From JAKPAM01 sp047601745 (GTDB taxonomy: Bacteria > Pseudomonadota > Gammaproteobacteria > Burkholderiales > Burkholderiaceae_E), in the NCBI GenBank assembly GCA_047601745.1, contig JASGIS010000001.1, positions 6,262,001-6,326,000 on the forward strand: a stretch of DNA of 64,000 nucleotides, in the 5' to 3' direction. Under the pieces are notes generated by a model. The model was not told the DNA's origin and ran no database searches. It worked only from the letters and a program-made list of their open reading frames with translations. Positions 1 through 8,330 of the stretch are shown here, one piece after another. The first letter of the stretch is position 1. Every line of letters starts with the position of its first letter. A program made the position numbers and the translations under genes.

Positions 1-198
1 CTGGCCAGCGCTTATGCGACGGCGCGCCTGCTGCGGCTCGCCGACGGCCCCGACGAAGTGCACCGCGCGCAGATCGCCAAGCTCGAACTGCGCAAGCGCG
101 AAGCGCTTCTCGAGCAGGCGGGTCCGGGCGCGCCGGCCCGCCCGCGACGGCTGCGCTATCCGAACCCGCGGGCGTCCTCCCAGGCGCCGACGGCCTGA
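1..198 (+). CDS. acyl-CoA dehydrogenase, C-terminal end (partial)
   Basis: Reading from base 1 in frame, 65 residues run to a TGA at 196-198. They contain LADGPDEVHRAQIAKLEL, the characteristic C-terminal stretch of the acyl-CoA dehydrogenase family (the ADGPDEVH segment near the FAD and tetramer interface), followed by a basic Pro/Arg/Ala-rich tail. The start lies outside the window. The family oxidises acyl-CoA to trans-2-enoyl-CoA with FAD. The next gene on the same strand, 84 bp on, encodes a Bug-type binding protein, so co-transcription is likely. The substrate cannot be told from this fragment. Confidence 0.8.
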   Translation: MASAYATARLLRLADGPDEVHRAQIAKLELRKREALLEQAGPGAPARPRRLRYPNPRASSQAPTA

Positions 199-282
199 CC
201 CTGCCCGCTCGAAGATCGCGGTCCGGCACGGCCGGCCTTCACGACCTGCGGTCGAGCACGCATCCAAGGAGACATCATCATC

Positions 283-1272
283 ATGCAGCGTCGCCGATTC
301 CTCGGGCTCAGCGCGTCGGGCGGACTCGCCGCGCTCGGCCTCTCGCCTCGCCTGTCGAGTGCCGCGGTCACCACGAGGCCGAGCAGGTTCGTCGTCGGCT
401 TCGCGCCCGGCGGCGGAACGGACACCATCGCCCGCATGGTCGCCGATGCGGTCGGCTCGCAATATCCGGGCGGGCTGATCGTCGAGAACAAGCCCGGCGC
501 GGCCAGCCGCATCGCGGTCGAGACCGTGAAGGCGGCCGACGCGGATGGCAGCACGCTGCTGGTCACTCCCGATTTCGCGCTGACCGTCTACCCGCACAGC
601 TTCGCCAAGCTGGGCTACGACCCGCTGAAGGACCTGGTCGCGGTGGCGCCGGTCGCGCTGGCGGGGATCGCGCTGTGCGCGGGACCCATGGTACCGGCGA
701 CGGTCCGGACACCGGTCGACTACCTGGACTGGGTCAAGGCCAATCCGGCGATGTCGTCGTTCGGCTCTCCGGGCGCGGGCTCGTCATTCCACTTCGCCGG
801 GCTGATGCTGGGCAAGGCGCGCGGCATCGAGTTGAACCATATCGCGTACAAGGGCGGCGCGCCGGCATTGCAGGACGTGATCGGCGGCCAGATCCCCGCC
901 AACGTCTGCGCGATCGGCGAAGCGCTGCAGTTCATCAAGGCCGGCAACCTGCGCGCACTGGGCACCTTCGGCACCGAGCGCGATCGCTTCGCGCCGGAAA
1001 CGCCGACGATGGTGGAATCCGGTTTCAAGGACGTCGTCGCGCAGGCGTGGATCGCCGTGTTCGCGCCCGCGAAGACGCCGGCCGACGTGGTCGCCAGGAC
1101 CGCGGCGGCGCTCAATGCAGCCACCTCGGGCGGCGCGCTGACCGATCGCCTGGCCGGCTACGGCATGCGTCCGTTGACGATGTCCTCCGGCGAGCTGGCC
1201 GCGATGCTGCGCGGCGACCTCGACCGGTGGGGGCCTGTCGTCAAGGCATCCGGGTTCAAGGCGCAGGACTGA
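283..1272 (+). CDS. Bug/TctC-family tripartite tricarboxylate transporter substrate-binding protein
   Basis: 329 residues, the normal size for the family. The N-terminus has a Tat-like RRRFLGL motif and a hydrophobic segment ending around SSAAV, so export to the periplasm is expected. Family marks are VVGFAPGGGTDTIARMVAD near residue 40, a VENKPGA block, and HIAYKGGAPALQDVIGGQI in the second lobe. These proteins bind carboxylates or amides for TctAB uptake or for signalling. An AAGGAG sequence lies about 12 bases before the ATG. No TctA/TctB genes are nearby. The ligand is unknown; the neighbouring CoA-thioester genes suggest a dicarboxylate-like compound (inference). Confidence 0.9.
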   Translation: MQRRRFLGLSASGGLAALGLSPRLSSAAVTTRPSRFVVGFAPGGGTDTIARMVADAVGSQYPGGLIVENKPGAASRIAVETVKAADADGSTLLVTPDFALTVYPHSFAKLGYDPLKDLVAVAPVALAGIALCAGPMVPATVRTPVDYLDWVKANPAMSSFGSPGAGSSFHFAGLMLGKARGIELNHIAYKGGAPALQDVIGGQIPANVCAIGEALQFIKAGNLRALGTFGTERDRFAPETPTMVESGFKDVVAQAWIAVFAPAKTPADVVARTAAALNAATSGGALTDRLAGYGMRPLTMSSGELAAMLRGDLDRWGPVVKASGFKAQD

Positions 1273-1385
1273 TCCGACCGCCGCAGGCCTCGCTCGATCG
1301 GCACGAGCGGGGCCCGCGGCAGCCCGGGCGGCCTCTGCCGATCAAGCGCGGGCGAGCCGGGTGCTTCGAGACTCGGAGTGTCCGG

Positions 1386-2201
1386 TTACTGCGCGGCGGC
1401 CAGGATCGCCTGCGCCTTCAACAGCACCGGCCGGTCGATCATCTTGCCGTCGAGCTGCACGGCACCGCTCGATCCTTCGACGGCGGCCATCACGCGCTTC
1501 GCCCATTCGACGTCGGCCGCCGACGGCGCCAGCGCCGTATGGATCGGCGCTACCTGCTTGGGATGGATGCACAGCTTGGACGTGAAGCCGAAGGCCCGCG
1601 CGAACGCCAGTTCGTCGAGCAGCCGCCGCTCGTCCTGGATGTCGGGCGTGACGCCCGCCACCGGCGGCGCGATGCCGGCGACGCGCGACGCCAGCGCGAT
1701 CCGCGTCGACGGCTCGATGAACCCGCGCTCGTCGCCGGACAGGCCGACGTCGAGCGCGTAGTCGAGCGTGCCGAACGCCAGCCGCTGCACGCCCGGCGCA
1801 CGGGCGACGGCCTCGACGTTGAGCACGCCGGCCGCCGACTCGATCAGCGGCACCACCCTGCCCTGCGGACCGAGCGCGCCGACCACGCGCGCGACCTGCT
1901 CGGGCGTCTCGACCTTGGGCAGCATCACGGCCTGCCAGCGAAAGCGCGCGACCATCTGCAGGTCGTCGGCGAACCACGGCGTCGATCCGTCGTTGATCCG
2001 CACCAGCAGGCGCTGGCGGTCGCCGGCGAACGCGGCCAGCCAGGTCGCCAGGCCGGCGCGGGCGGCGTCCTTGTCGGCCGGCGACACCGCGTCCTCGAGG
2101 TCGATGATCACCGCGTCGGCGCCGGCGGCCAGCGCCTTGTCGAAGCGCTCGGGCCGGTTGGCCGGGACGAACAGATAAGTACGGGGGTAAGCGTCAGCCA
2201 T
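1386..2201 (-). CDS. HpcH/HpaI aldolase / CitE-like acyl-CoA lyase
   Basis: 271 residues. The N-terminus YLFVPANRPERFDKALAAG, the metal-site block IIDLEDAVSP, the acidic LIESAAGVLN segment and LCIHPKQVAPIH are hallmarks of the CitE-like (beta)-malyl/citramalyl-CoA lyases, which cleave 3-hydroxyacyl-CoA thioesters to acetyl- or propionyl-CoA plus an oxoacid using Mg2+. The ATG at 2201 is chosen because GGAG sits about 8 bases upstream and homologues begin at this point; the frame stays open further upstream. It follows the hydratase gene with an 11-bp gap, so the two form an operon. The exact thioester is not decidable from sequence. Confidence 0.85.
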   Translation of the reverse strand: MADAYPRTYLFVPANRPERFDKALAAGADAVIIDLEDAVSPADKDAARAGLATWLAAFAGDRQRLLVRINDGSTPWFADDLQMVARFRWQAVMLPKVETPEQVARVVGALGPQGRVVPLIESAAGVLNVEAVARAPGVQRLAFGTLDYALDVGLSGDERGFIEPSTRIALASRVAGIAPPVAGVTPDIQDERRLLDELAFARAFGFTSKLCIHPKQVAPIHTALAPSAADVEWAKRVMAAVEGSSGAVQLDGKMIDRPVLLKAQAILAAAQ

Positions 2202-2212
2202 CGCGATCTCCG

Positions 2213-3064
2213 TCAGCGCAGCGTCACCGTCGCGTCCATCGACAGACAGCCTTCGTGATCCTGCGTCCACAGCCGGATCGTGCGGCCGTCCGGCGACGGC
2301 TGGCCGCAGACGCAGAACGGATTGATGTCAAAGATCGGCCGCATCGCGCGGAACTCGAACGCGGCGACGTCGGCCTGCGGCATCTGCCGGCGCAGCAGAT
2401 CGAGCAGCAGCGTCGCCTGCAGCGGCCCGTGGACGATCAGGCCGGGGTAACCCTCGACGGTCGTCGTGTAGCGGCGATCGTAGTGGATCCGGTGGCCGTT
2501 GAACGTCAGCGCCGAGTAGCGGAACAGCAGCACGTCGTCCGGCACGATGCGGCGCTCCCACGCGCGCGTTTCGGGTGCCGGAGTCGGCGGCGGGGCCTTG
2601 TCGCCGGGCGCCGGCGCCGGGCGATAGACGATGTCGTGGAACTCTTCGAGCAGCACGTCGGACTCGCCCTGGCGGCGCACGTCGTGGCGAGCCTTGACGA
2701 AGACCAGCGAGCCGGTGCGGCCCGACTTCTCGGTGACGTCGATGATCGTCGACGTGCGCGACAGCACGTCGCCGACCTTCAGCGGCCCGTTGAACCGGAT
2801 CTGGCTGCCCGCCCACATGCGCCGCGGCAGTTCGATCGGCGGCAGGAACCCGCCCCGCTGCGGATGCCCGTCGGGGCCGATCTGCGCTTGCGGCGCGACC
2901 GGCAGGAAGTACAGCCAATGCCAGAGCAGCGGTAACGGCGTGCCGGCCGGCGGCTTGTCGTTCGGCCAGTCCAGCGTCGCCGACATCGCGGCCACCGGAT
3001 AGGCGGTCACCGTGTCGACCTGCGTCTCGGTCTTGCCGATCCACTGCTTGAAGTCCGCACTCAT
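2213..3064 (-). CDS. MaoC/FAS1-like dehydratase (3-methylfumaryl- or mesaconyl-CoA hydratase type)
   Basis: 283 residues with two hot-dog halves. The N-terminal FAS1-like half contains LPLLWHWLYFLP and RRMWAGSQIRFNGPLKVGD. The C-terminal MaoC half has FRYSALTFNGHRIHYDRRY, with the usual Asn/His catalytic region, and VHGPLQATLLLDLL. This architecture matches mesaconyl-C4-CoA / 3-methylfumaryl-CoA and itaconyl-CoA hydratases. Its partner CitE-like lyase immediately downstream fits hydration to a malyl- or citramalyl-type CoA followed by cleavage. The start is supported by GAGGAG 8-9 bases upstream. The substrate is inferred, not proven. Confidence 0.8.
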   Translation of the reverse strand: MSADFKQWIGKTETQVDTVTAYPVAAMSATLDWPNDKPPAGTPLPLLWHWLYFLPVAPQAQIGPDGHPQRGGFLPPIELPRRMWAGSQIRFNGPLKVGDVLSRTSTIIDVTEKSGRTGSLVFVKARHDVRRQGESDVLLEEFHDIVYRPAPAPGDKAPPPTPAPETRAWERRIVPDDVLLFRYSALTFNGHRIHYDRRYTTTVEGYPGLIVHGPLQATLLLDLLRRQMPQADVAAFEFRAMRPIFDINPFCVCGQPSPDGRTIRLWTQDHEGCLSMDATVTLR

Positions 3065-3115
3065 GCTCAGTTCTCCTCTTCGTTGTTCGTCATCGTGGGG
3101 ATCGGTCGCCGGCGC

Positions 3116-3255
3116 GGATCGCTCGGCGCCCGCCGGTCATTCGTCGACCCGGATCGTTCGCCGCCCACCGGCCATCAGTCGACCCGGATCGTTCGCAGCG
3201 CACCGGCCATCCGTCGCCCCGGATCGTTCGCAGCCCGCCGGTCATCCGTCGACCC
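3116..3255. repeat. four tandem 35-bp direct repeats
   Basis: Four contiguous 35-bp units start at 3116, 3151, 3186 and 3221, each opening with GGATCG(C/T)TCG and closing with GTCG(A/C)CCC. They differ by only a few bases each. The array fills most of the space between the ubiA stop and the hydratase start. It is not coding on the strand in use. Confidence 0.9.
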
Positions 3256-3259
3256 GCCG

Positions 3260-4144
3260 TCACGCCATCGCGTAGTCGAGCGCCAGACCGACGAAGATCG
3301 CCGCGCCGAGCCAGTTGTTCTGGTTGAACGCCCGGAAGCAGCCTTCGCGCGAGCGCGTGCGGATCAGTCGTCCATGGTGGATCGCCATGGCGGCCGCGAC
3401 CAGCAGCCCCGCGCCGTACCAGGCGCCGCGCCCGGCCATCGCGCCGGCCACGGCCAGCAGCGCCAGCGTCAGCGCATAACAGACCATCACCGCCGCCACG
3501 TCGAAGCGGCCGAAGGTGATCGCCGACGTGCGGATGCCGATCTTCAGGTCATCGTCGCGGTCGACCATCGCGTATTCGGTGTCATAAGCGACGGCCCAGA
3601 ACACGTTGGCCAGCAGCATCACCCACGCGACCGGCGGCAGCGTGCCGAGCGTCGCGGCGAACGCCATCGGGATGCCGAAACCGAACGCGACGCCCAGGTA
3701 CGCCTGCGGGATCGCCAGGAAACGCTTGGTGAACGGATAGCTGCCGGCCAGGAAGGCGCCGACGAACGCCAGCGCGAACGTCAGGCCGTTGAACGGCAGG
3801 ATCAGCAGCAGCGCCAGCAGCGACAGCACGACGAACACCATCACCGCTTCCCACGAATGCAGCTTGCCGGCCGTCAGCGGACGATCGCGGGTTCGCTGCA
3901 CGTGGCGGTCGAAATCGCGGTCGGCCCAGTCGTTGATCGCGCAGCCGGCCGCGCGCATCAGCACGGTGCCGACGACGAACGCGAACAGCAGGTACGGCGC
4001 GGGCCGGCCGTCGGCGGCGATCCATACCGCCCACAACGTCGGCCACAGCAGCAGCAGGATGCCGATCGGCTTGTGCATCCGCGTCAGCCGCCAATAGAGG
4101 CTGACGCGGCCCTCGCGGGGACTCAGCGCGCCTGGGACAGCCAT
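3260..4144 (-). CDS. ubiA: 4-hydroxybenzoate polyprenyltransferase UbiA
   Basis: 294 residues, typical of UbiA. This integral inner-membrane enzyme transfers the polyprenyl chain to 4-hydroxybenzoate in ubiquinone synthesis. The first prenyl-diphosphate motif NDWADRDFD is at residues 71-79 and the second, DTEYAMVDRDDD, at about 188-199. HKPIGILLLLWPTLWA at the N-terminus is the usual first helix. About eight hydrophobic segments are visible. The ATG at 4144 lies 22 bases inside the end of hldD, so translation is probably coupled to that gene. ubiX and ubiG, from the same pathway, occur elsewhere in the window. Confidence 0.95.
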   Translation of the reverse strand: MAVPGALSPREGRVSLYWRLTRMHKPIGILLLLWPTLWAVWIAADGRPAPYLLFAFVVGTVLMRAAGCAINDWADRDFDRHVQRTRDRPLTAGKLHSWEAVMVFVVLSLLALLLILPFNGLTFALAFVGAFLAGSYPFTKRFLAIPQAYLGVAFGFGIPMAFAATLGTLPPVAWVMLLANVFWAVAYDTEYAMVDRDDDLKIGIRTSAITFGRFDVAAVMVCYALTLALLAVAGAMAGRGAWYGAGLLVAAAMAIHHGRLIRTRSREGCFRAFNQNNWLGAAIFVGLALDYAMA

Positions 4145-5166
4145 GACACGTAGCGGCTGACGCCCTGCTGCACGGTGAGGAACGGCTCGTCGTAGCCGAC
4201 GGCGCGCAGGCGGTCCATCTCCGACTGCGTGAAGCTCTGGTACTTACCCTTGAGCGCCTCGGGAAACGGAATGTATTCGAGCAGCCCCGCCTGGACCTGC
4301 TCGGCCAGCGTCAGCGGCGCCTGGCCCTGCTGCTCGCGCAGCGCGTTGACGACGGTCGTCGCGATGTCGTTGAACGGCTGCGCGTGCCCGGTCCCGCAGT
4401 TGAACACGCCGCTGACCGGCTCGCCGCGCTCGGCGCGATCGAAGAAGAACAGATTGACCTTGACGACGTCGTCGACGTGGATGAAGTCGCGCGACTGCCC
4501 GCCCGCCGGCCAGCCGTCCCATCCCTCGAACAGCTTGACGCTGCCCTCGGCGCGGAACTGGTTGAAATTGTGGAAGGCCACCGAGGCCATCCGGCCCTTG
4601 TGCGTTTCGCGCGGGCCGTAGACGTTGAAGTAGCGCAGCCCGACGATCGGCGCCGACGGCGAGCCGTCGAGCCGGCGCCGCACGATCTGGTCGAACAGCA
4701 GCTTCGAATAACCGTAGACGTTCAGCGGCCGCTCGAACTCGGGCTCCTCGACGAAGCGCCGGGATCCGCCGTAAGTGGCCGCCGACGACGCGTAGATCAT
4801 CGGGATCCGGTGCTGCTGCGCGAACGCGAGCAGCGCCTGCGAATACCGGAAGTTGTTCTCGATCATGTAGCGGCCGTCGGTCTGCATCGTGTCCGAGCAG
4901 GCGCCCTGGTGGAAGATCGCGCGGATCCGCTTCGCGTCGCCGCGCAGCGCCGCGAGCCCCGGCCACGAACCGTCGGCCAGCGCCGGCAGCGCCGCCAGCA
5001 ACTGCGTCTTGTCCAGGTAGTCGACCATGCCGCAGTCGACGAGGTTGTGGAACTTGTCCGCACGGGTCAGGTTGTCGACCGCCAGGATGTCCTGCTCGCC
5101 GCGGTCGTTCAAGGCCTTGACCAGATTGCTGCCGATGAATCCGGCAGCGCCGGTAACGATGATCAC
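4123..5166 (-). CDS. hldD: ADP-L-glycero-D-manno-heptose 6-epimerase
   Basis: 347 residues, somewhat longer than the E. coli enzyme of about 310, mainly through an insertion near residues 55-75. GAAGFIGSNLV at residues 6-16 is the NADP-binding Rossmann motif and YGYSK at 151-155 is the catalytic Tyr-Lys pair of the extended SDR family. YASSAATYGG precedes it. The enzyme epimerises ADP-D,D-heptose to ADP-L,D-heptose for the lipopolysaccharide inner core. It lies downstream of the heptose kinase gene, separated by 137 bp of low-complexity sequence. Confidence 0.95.
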   Translation of the reverse strand: MIIVTGAAGFIGSNLVKALNDRGEQDILAVDNLTRADKFHNLVDCGMVDYLDKTQLLAALPALADGSWPGLAALRGDAKRIRAIFHQGACSDTMQTDGRYMIENNFRYSQALLAFAQQHRIPMIYASSAATYGGSRRFVEEPEFERPLNVYGYSKLLFDQIVRRRLDGSPSAPIVGLRYFNVYGPRETHKGRMASVAFHNFNQFRAEGSVKLFEGWDGWPAGGQSRDFIHVDDVVKVNLFFFDRAERGEPVSGVFNCGTGHAQPFNDIATTVVNALREQQGQAPLTLAEQVQAGLLEYIPFPEALKGKYQSFTQSEMDRLRAVGYDEPFLTVQQGVSRYVSWLSQAR

Positions 5167-5302
5167 TCGAACCCCCTGTCTCGGACGCGTCGCGCGTCAA
5201 GTCGATCGCCGGTCGTCCCCATTCGCGTTGCCACTCGCGTTGCCGCTCGCGTCGCCATGGCCGACGGCGCGCCGCGCCGCCGCCGGGACGATCCGACCCG
5301 GA

Positions 5303-6316
5303 TCATGCCAGACCGTCGAACAGCTCGTCGGCGCTGACCGCGGCCGTGCCCAGCTTGCCCACGACGATGCCGCCGGCGCGATTGGCCAGCGCCATCGCCT
5401 GGCGCGGCGTGCGCCCGACCGCCAGCATCGCCGCGAGCACGGCGACGACGGTATCGCCGGCACCCGAGACATCGTATACCTCGCGCGCCTGGGCCGGCAC
5501 GGTGACCACGCCGTCGTCGGTGAACAGGCTCATGCCCTCTTCCGAGCGGGTGACCAGCAGCATCCGCACGTCGAGCGATTCGCGCAGGCGCTGCGCGCGC
5601 GCGACCAGGTCGGCCTCGTCGCGCCAGCGGCCGACGACCTCGCGCAGCTCGGCGCGGTTCGGCGTCAGCATCGTCGCGCCGCGATAGCGGGCGTAGTCGT
5701 CACCCTTCGGATCGACGATCACCGGCTTGCCGGCCGCGGCGGCGGAGCGGATGAAGCGGTCGACCTTGTTCAGCGCGCCCTTGCCGTAGTCGGACAACAC
5801 GACGACGTCGACGTCGGGCAGGGTCTGCTCGACCTGCAGCGCCTTGTCGGCCAGCACCTGCTCGGACGGCGCCTGCTCGAAATCGATGCGCAGCAACTGC
5901 TGCTGGCGGCCGACGACGCGCAGCTTGACGGTCGTCGGCAGCGCCGGATCGATCGACAGGCGCGCGTCGATGCCCAGGTCCTCGGCCATCCGGCGCACGC
6001 AACGCCCGGGCTCGTCGTCGCCGACGACGCCCATCAGCAGCGCGTGGGCGCCGAGCGAAGCCAGGTTGCGCGCGACGTTGGCCGCGCCGCCGAGCCGCTC
6101 GTCGTCGCGGGTGACCCGCACGACCGGTACCGGCGCTTCGGGCGAGATCCGCGACACGTCGCCGAACCAGTAGCGGTCGAGCATCACGTCGCCGACGACC
6201 AGCACGCGGGCCGCCGACAGATCGACGCGCGTCGGCGCGTCGTCGGCACGCCCGTCGTCGGCGCGCACGGGGACCGGGCCGCCATCGGCGGCCGCACGAC
6301 GGCTTCGTTCAGGCAC
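5303..6316 (-). CDS. rfaE1: D-glycero-beta-D-manno-heptose-7-phosphate kinase (stand-alone)
   Basis: 337 residues, PfkB/ribokinase fold. VVGDVMLDRYWFGDVSRISP and the GGAANVARNLA block bind the sugar, and YDVSGAGDT holds the catalytic Asp and anion hole. E. coli HldE fuses kinase and adenylyltransferase; here only the kinase half exists, so a separate RfaE2/HldC must be encoded elsewhere. It makes heptose-1,7-bisphosphate for lipopolysaccharide core synthesis. The ATG overlaps the lapB stop by 8 bases. The first 30 residues are poorly ordered, so a later start is possible. Confidence 0.92.
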   Translation of the reverse strand: MPERSRRAAADGGPVPVRADDGRADDAPTRVDLSAARVLVVGDVMLDRYWFGDVSRISPEAPVPVVRVTRDDERLGGAANVARNLASLGAHALLMGVVGDDEPGRCVRRMAEDLGIDARLSIDPALPTTVKLRVVGRQQQLLRIDFEQAPSEQVLADKALQVEQTLPDVDVVVLSDYGKGALNKVDRFIRSAAAAGKPVIVDPKGDDYARYRGATMLTPNRAELREVVGRWRDEADLVARAQRLRESLDVRMLLVTRSEEGMSLFTDDGVVTVPAQAREVYDVSGAGDTVVAVLAAMLAVGRTPRQAMALANRAGGIVVGKLGTAAVSADELFDGLA

Positions 6317-7490
6317 GTTCCAACTCCTCGCTACGGCGCGGCGAATACGTATCCCAGCGATTGCATCCCGGGCACTGCCAGTAGAACTGCCGCGCCTTGA
6401 AGCCGCAATGCTGGCACTGGTAGCGCGACAGCCTGCGAACCTGATCGTGGATCAGCTTCTGCACCAGCGCGATCTCTTCACGTTCCTGCGGCGGCGCGAA
6501 CGGCGCGCGCATCTGCAGCAGCGTCGCCAGCCCCAGCAGCGACGGCGATTCGCGCAGATCGTTCGACGCCCACGCCAGCGCCGCGTCCGGACCATCGCGC
6601 TCGCTGCGCGCGCCGGCCACCGCGGCCAGCACGTCGATCGACGCGCTCTCGTGCATCAGCCCCTCGAGCCCGTCGATGCCCTGCGCCAGCTTGCCGACGG
6701 CCCGGTGCGCCTCGATCCATTCGCGCGCGACCAGCGCCAGGTAGTCGGGCCGGTCGATCGCCACGTGCTGGAACGCCTTGACCGCCGAGGCCGGATCGCC
6801 GTCGGCCAGCGCCTGCTGCCCCTGCAGCAGCCGCGGCCGCGGATGGCGCGGATCGGCGTGCAGCGCGTTCTCCAGATGAACCGCCGCGAGCTCGCGCGTG
6901 TGCTCCTCGTCCGAGGCCTGCGCCTTGACGGCCAGCTCGCAGTGGAAATGGCAGATCTGCCGATGGTGCGAGTCGCCGGCGACCCGGTCCAGCCGCTCGG
7001 CCAGTTCGATGGCCTGCGGCCAGTCGCGCACCATCTGCACAATCTCGAGCCGGAACTTCAGCGCCGCGGCGCCGTACTCGGTGCCTTCGAGGCGATTGAA
7101 CGCGTCCTCGGCCCGATCGATGAGCCCGGCCTTCAGGTAGTCCTGTCCGAGCTCGAACAGCGCGTGCTCACGCTGGCTCGGGTCGAGATCGCCGCGTTCG
7201 ATCAGGTTCTGGTGGACGCGGATCGCCCGGTCGGACTCGCCGCGGCGACGGAACAGGTTGCCCAGCGCGAAATGCAGCTCGATCGTGTCCGGATCCAGCC
7301 GCACGACGTCGATGAACGCGTCGATCGCCTTGTCCGACTGCTCGCTGAGCAGGAAATTGAGCCCCTTGAAGTAGGCGTCCGGCAGATGGCGGTTCTCGCG
7401 CTGGACGCTCTTCTGGTCGAACCGCGACGTGATCCATCCGAGCCCGAAGAACAGCGGGATCACCAGCAACCACCAGGCCTGGAACTCCAT
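6309..7490 (-). CDS. lapB: lipopolysaccharide assembly protein LapB (YciM)
   Basis: 393 residues. An N-terminal membrane anchor (about residues 5-20) is followed by TPR-type helical repeats, for example AIDAFIDVVRLDPDTIELHF, and a C-terminal rubredoxin-like zinc knuckle with CQHC and CPGC pairs. LapB tethers FtsH to LpxC and so tunes lipid A synthesis at the inner membrane. It is in its conserved place between lapA and the heptose kinase gene. Length and domain order match the E. coli protein. Confidence 0.95.
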   Translation of the reverse strand: MEFQAWWLLVIPLFFGLGWITSRFDQKSVQRENRHLPDAYFKGLNFLLSEQSDKAIDAFIDVVRLDPDTIELHFALGNLFRRRGESDRAIRVHQNLIERGDLDPSQREHALFELGQDYLKAGLIDRAEDAFNRLEGTEYGAAALKFRLEIVQMVRDWPQAIELAERLDRVAGDSHHRQICHFHCELAVKAQASDEEHTRELAAVHLENALHADPRHPRPRLLQGQQALADGDPASAVKAFQHVAIDRPDYLALVAREWIEAHRAVGKLAQGIDGLEGLMHESASIDVLAAVAGARSERDGPDAALAWASNDLRESPSLLGLATLLQMRAPFAPPQEREEIALVQKLIHDQVRRLSRYQCQHCGFKARQFYWQCPGCNRWDTYSPRRSEELERA

Positions 7491-7532
7491 GCGGATTCCG
7501 CGTCGCGCGTGCGGCTCGGGGACCGGGCGCGC

Positions 7533-7871
7533 TCAGACGCCCAGGCGCGTCGGCGCGGTCGGATCGATGCCCATCGACGACGCGGGCATGTCGGCCGACG
7601 GCGGCACCGGCGTCGCGGGTTGCGCGTTCAGCTTCAGTTCCTTGCGCAGCCTGCCGATCTCGCGGCGGTAGCGGAACAGCATCGGAAACACGGCCAGCAG
7701 GCCCATGACGGTGCCGGCCGCGAAGAACAGCAGCAGGAAGATGACCAGCGGCGCGCGCCAGACGGTCTCCATGCCGAAGAAATGCAGATCGGTCGCCGTC
7801 GTATTGGTCACGGCGAATCCCAGCGCGACCAGGAACAAGAAGATCCGGAAAATCCAGGAAATCAGGCGCAT
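7533..7871 (-). CDS. lapA: LapA family membrane protein
   Basis: 112 residues. It has two transmembrane segments (about 5-20 and 40-65) separated by a short loop with TATDLHFFG, followed by a charged stretch FRYRREIGRLRKELK and a Pro/Ala-rich tail. This is the DUF1049/LapA layout. In E. coli LapA is encoded beside LapB and linked to lipopolysaccharide assembly. Here it lies 42 bp upstream of lapB on the same strand, supporting the assignment. Confidence 0.88.
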   Translation of the reverse strand: MRLISWIFRIFLFLVALGFAVTNTTATDLHFFGMETVWRAPLVIFLLLFFAAGTVMGLLAVFPMLFRYRREIGRLRKELKLNAQPATPVPPSADMPASSMGIDPTAPTRLGV

Positions 7872-7958
7872 CCGCGCATCCCGTTGTCTCAGAGCGGTAC
7901 CCGGAGCGGGCGCCGCGGCATCATGATGGCCGCAACCGGCGGGCAGACGCCCGCCCGA

Positions 7959-8249
7959 TCACGATTTGATCGCAGCGTCGACACGCTCGCGCAACTCCTT
8001 GCCCGGCTTGAAGTGCGGCACCCGTTTTTCGGGCACCAGCACGCGCTCGCCGGACTTGGGGTTGCGGCCGATGCGGGGCGGCCGATGCGACAGCGCGAAA
8101 CTGCCGAACCCCCGGATCTCGATGCGACGACCTTCGGACAAGGTCTTGCTCATCGCATCGAGGATGGTCTTGACCGCGAACTCCGCGTCCTTGGCGACGA
8201 GCTGCGGATAGCGCTCGGCCAGACGCGCGATCAGCTCCGACTTGGTCAT
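7959..8249 (-). CDS. ihfB: integration host factor beta subunit
   Basis: 96 residues from MTKSELIARLAERYPQL, the canonical IhfB start. The HU/IHF DNA-binding arm is present: RRIEIRGFGSFALSHR, then the RIGRNPKSGE loop whose Pro intercalates in DNA, and PHFKPGKELRERVD. IhfB pairs with IhfA to bend DNA in recombination, replication and transcription. The frame is open 18 codons further, to an ATG at 8303. I prefer 8249 from homology, although the AGGAAGG sequence lies about 19 bases away, so the longer form is not excluded. It follows rpsA, as in other proteobacteria. Confidence 0.93.
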   Translation of the reverse strand: MTKSELIARLAERYPQLVAKDAEFAVKTILDAMSKTLSEGRRIEIRGFGSFALSHRPPRIGRNPKSGERVLVPEKRVPHFKPGKELRERVDAAIKS

Positions 8250-8330
8250 CGTCGGATGCTTGTCGTCGCCTTCCTGTACGTCGTTCGGGTCGTCGATCAT
8301 CATCTGGGGGCCGGTCCGCCAGGCGGCGGC

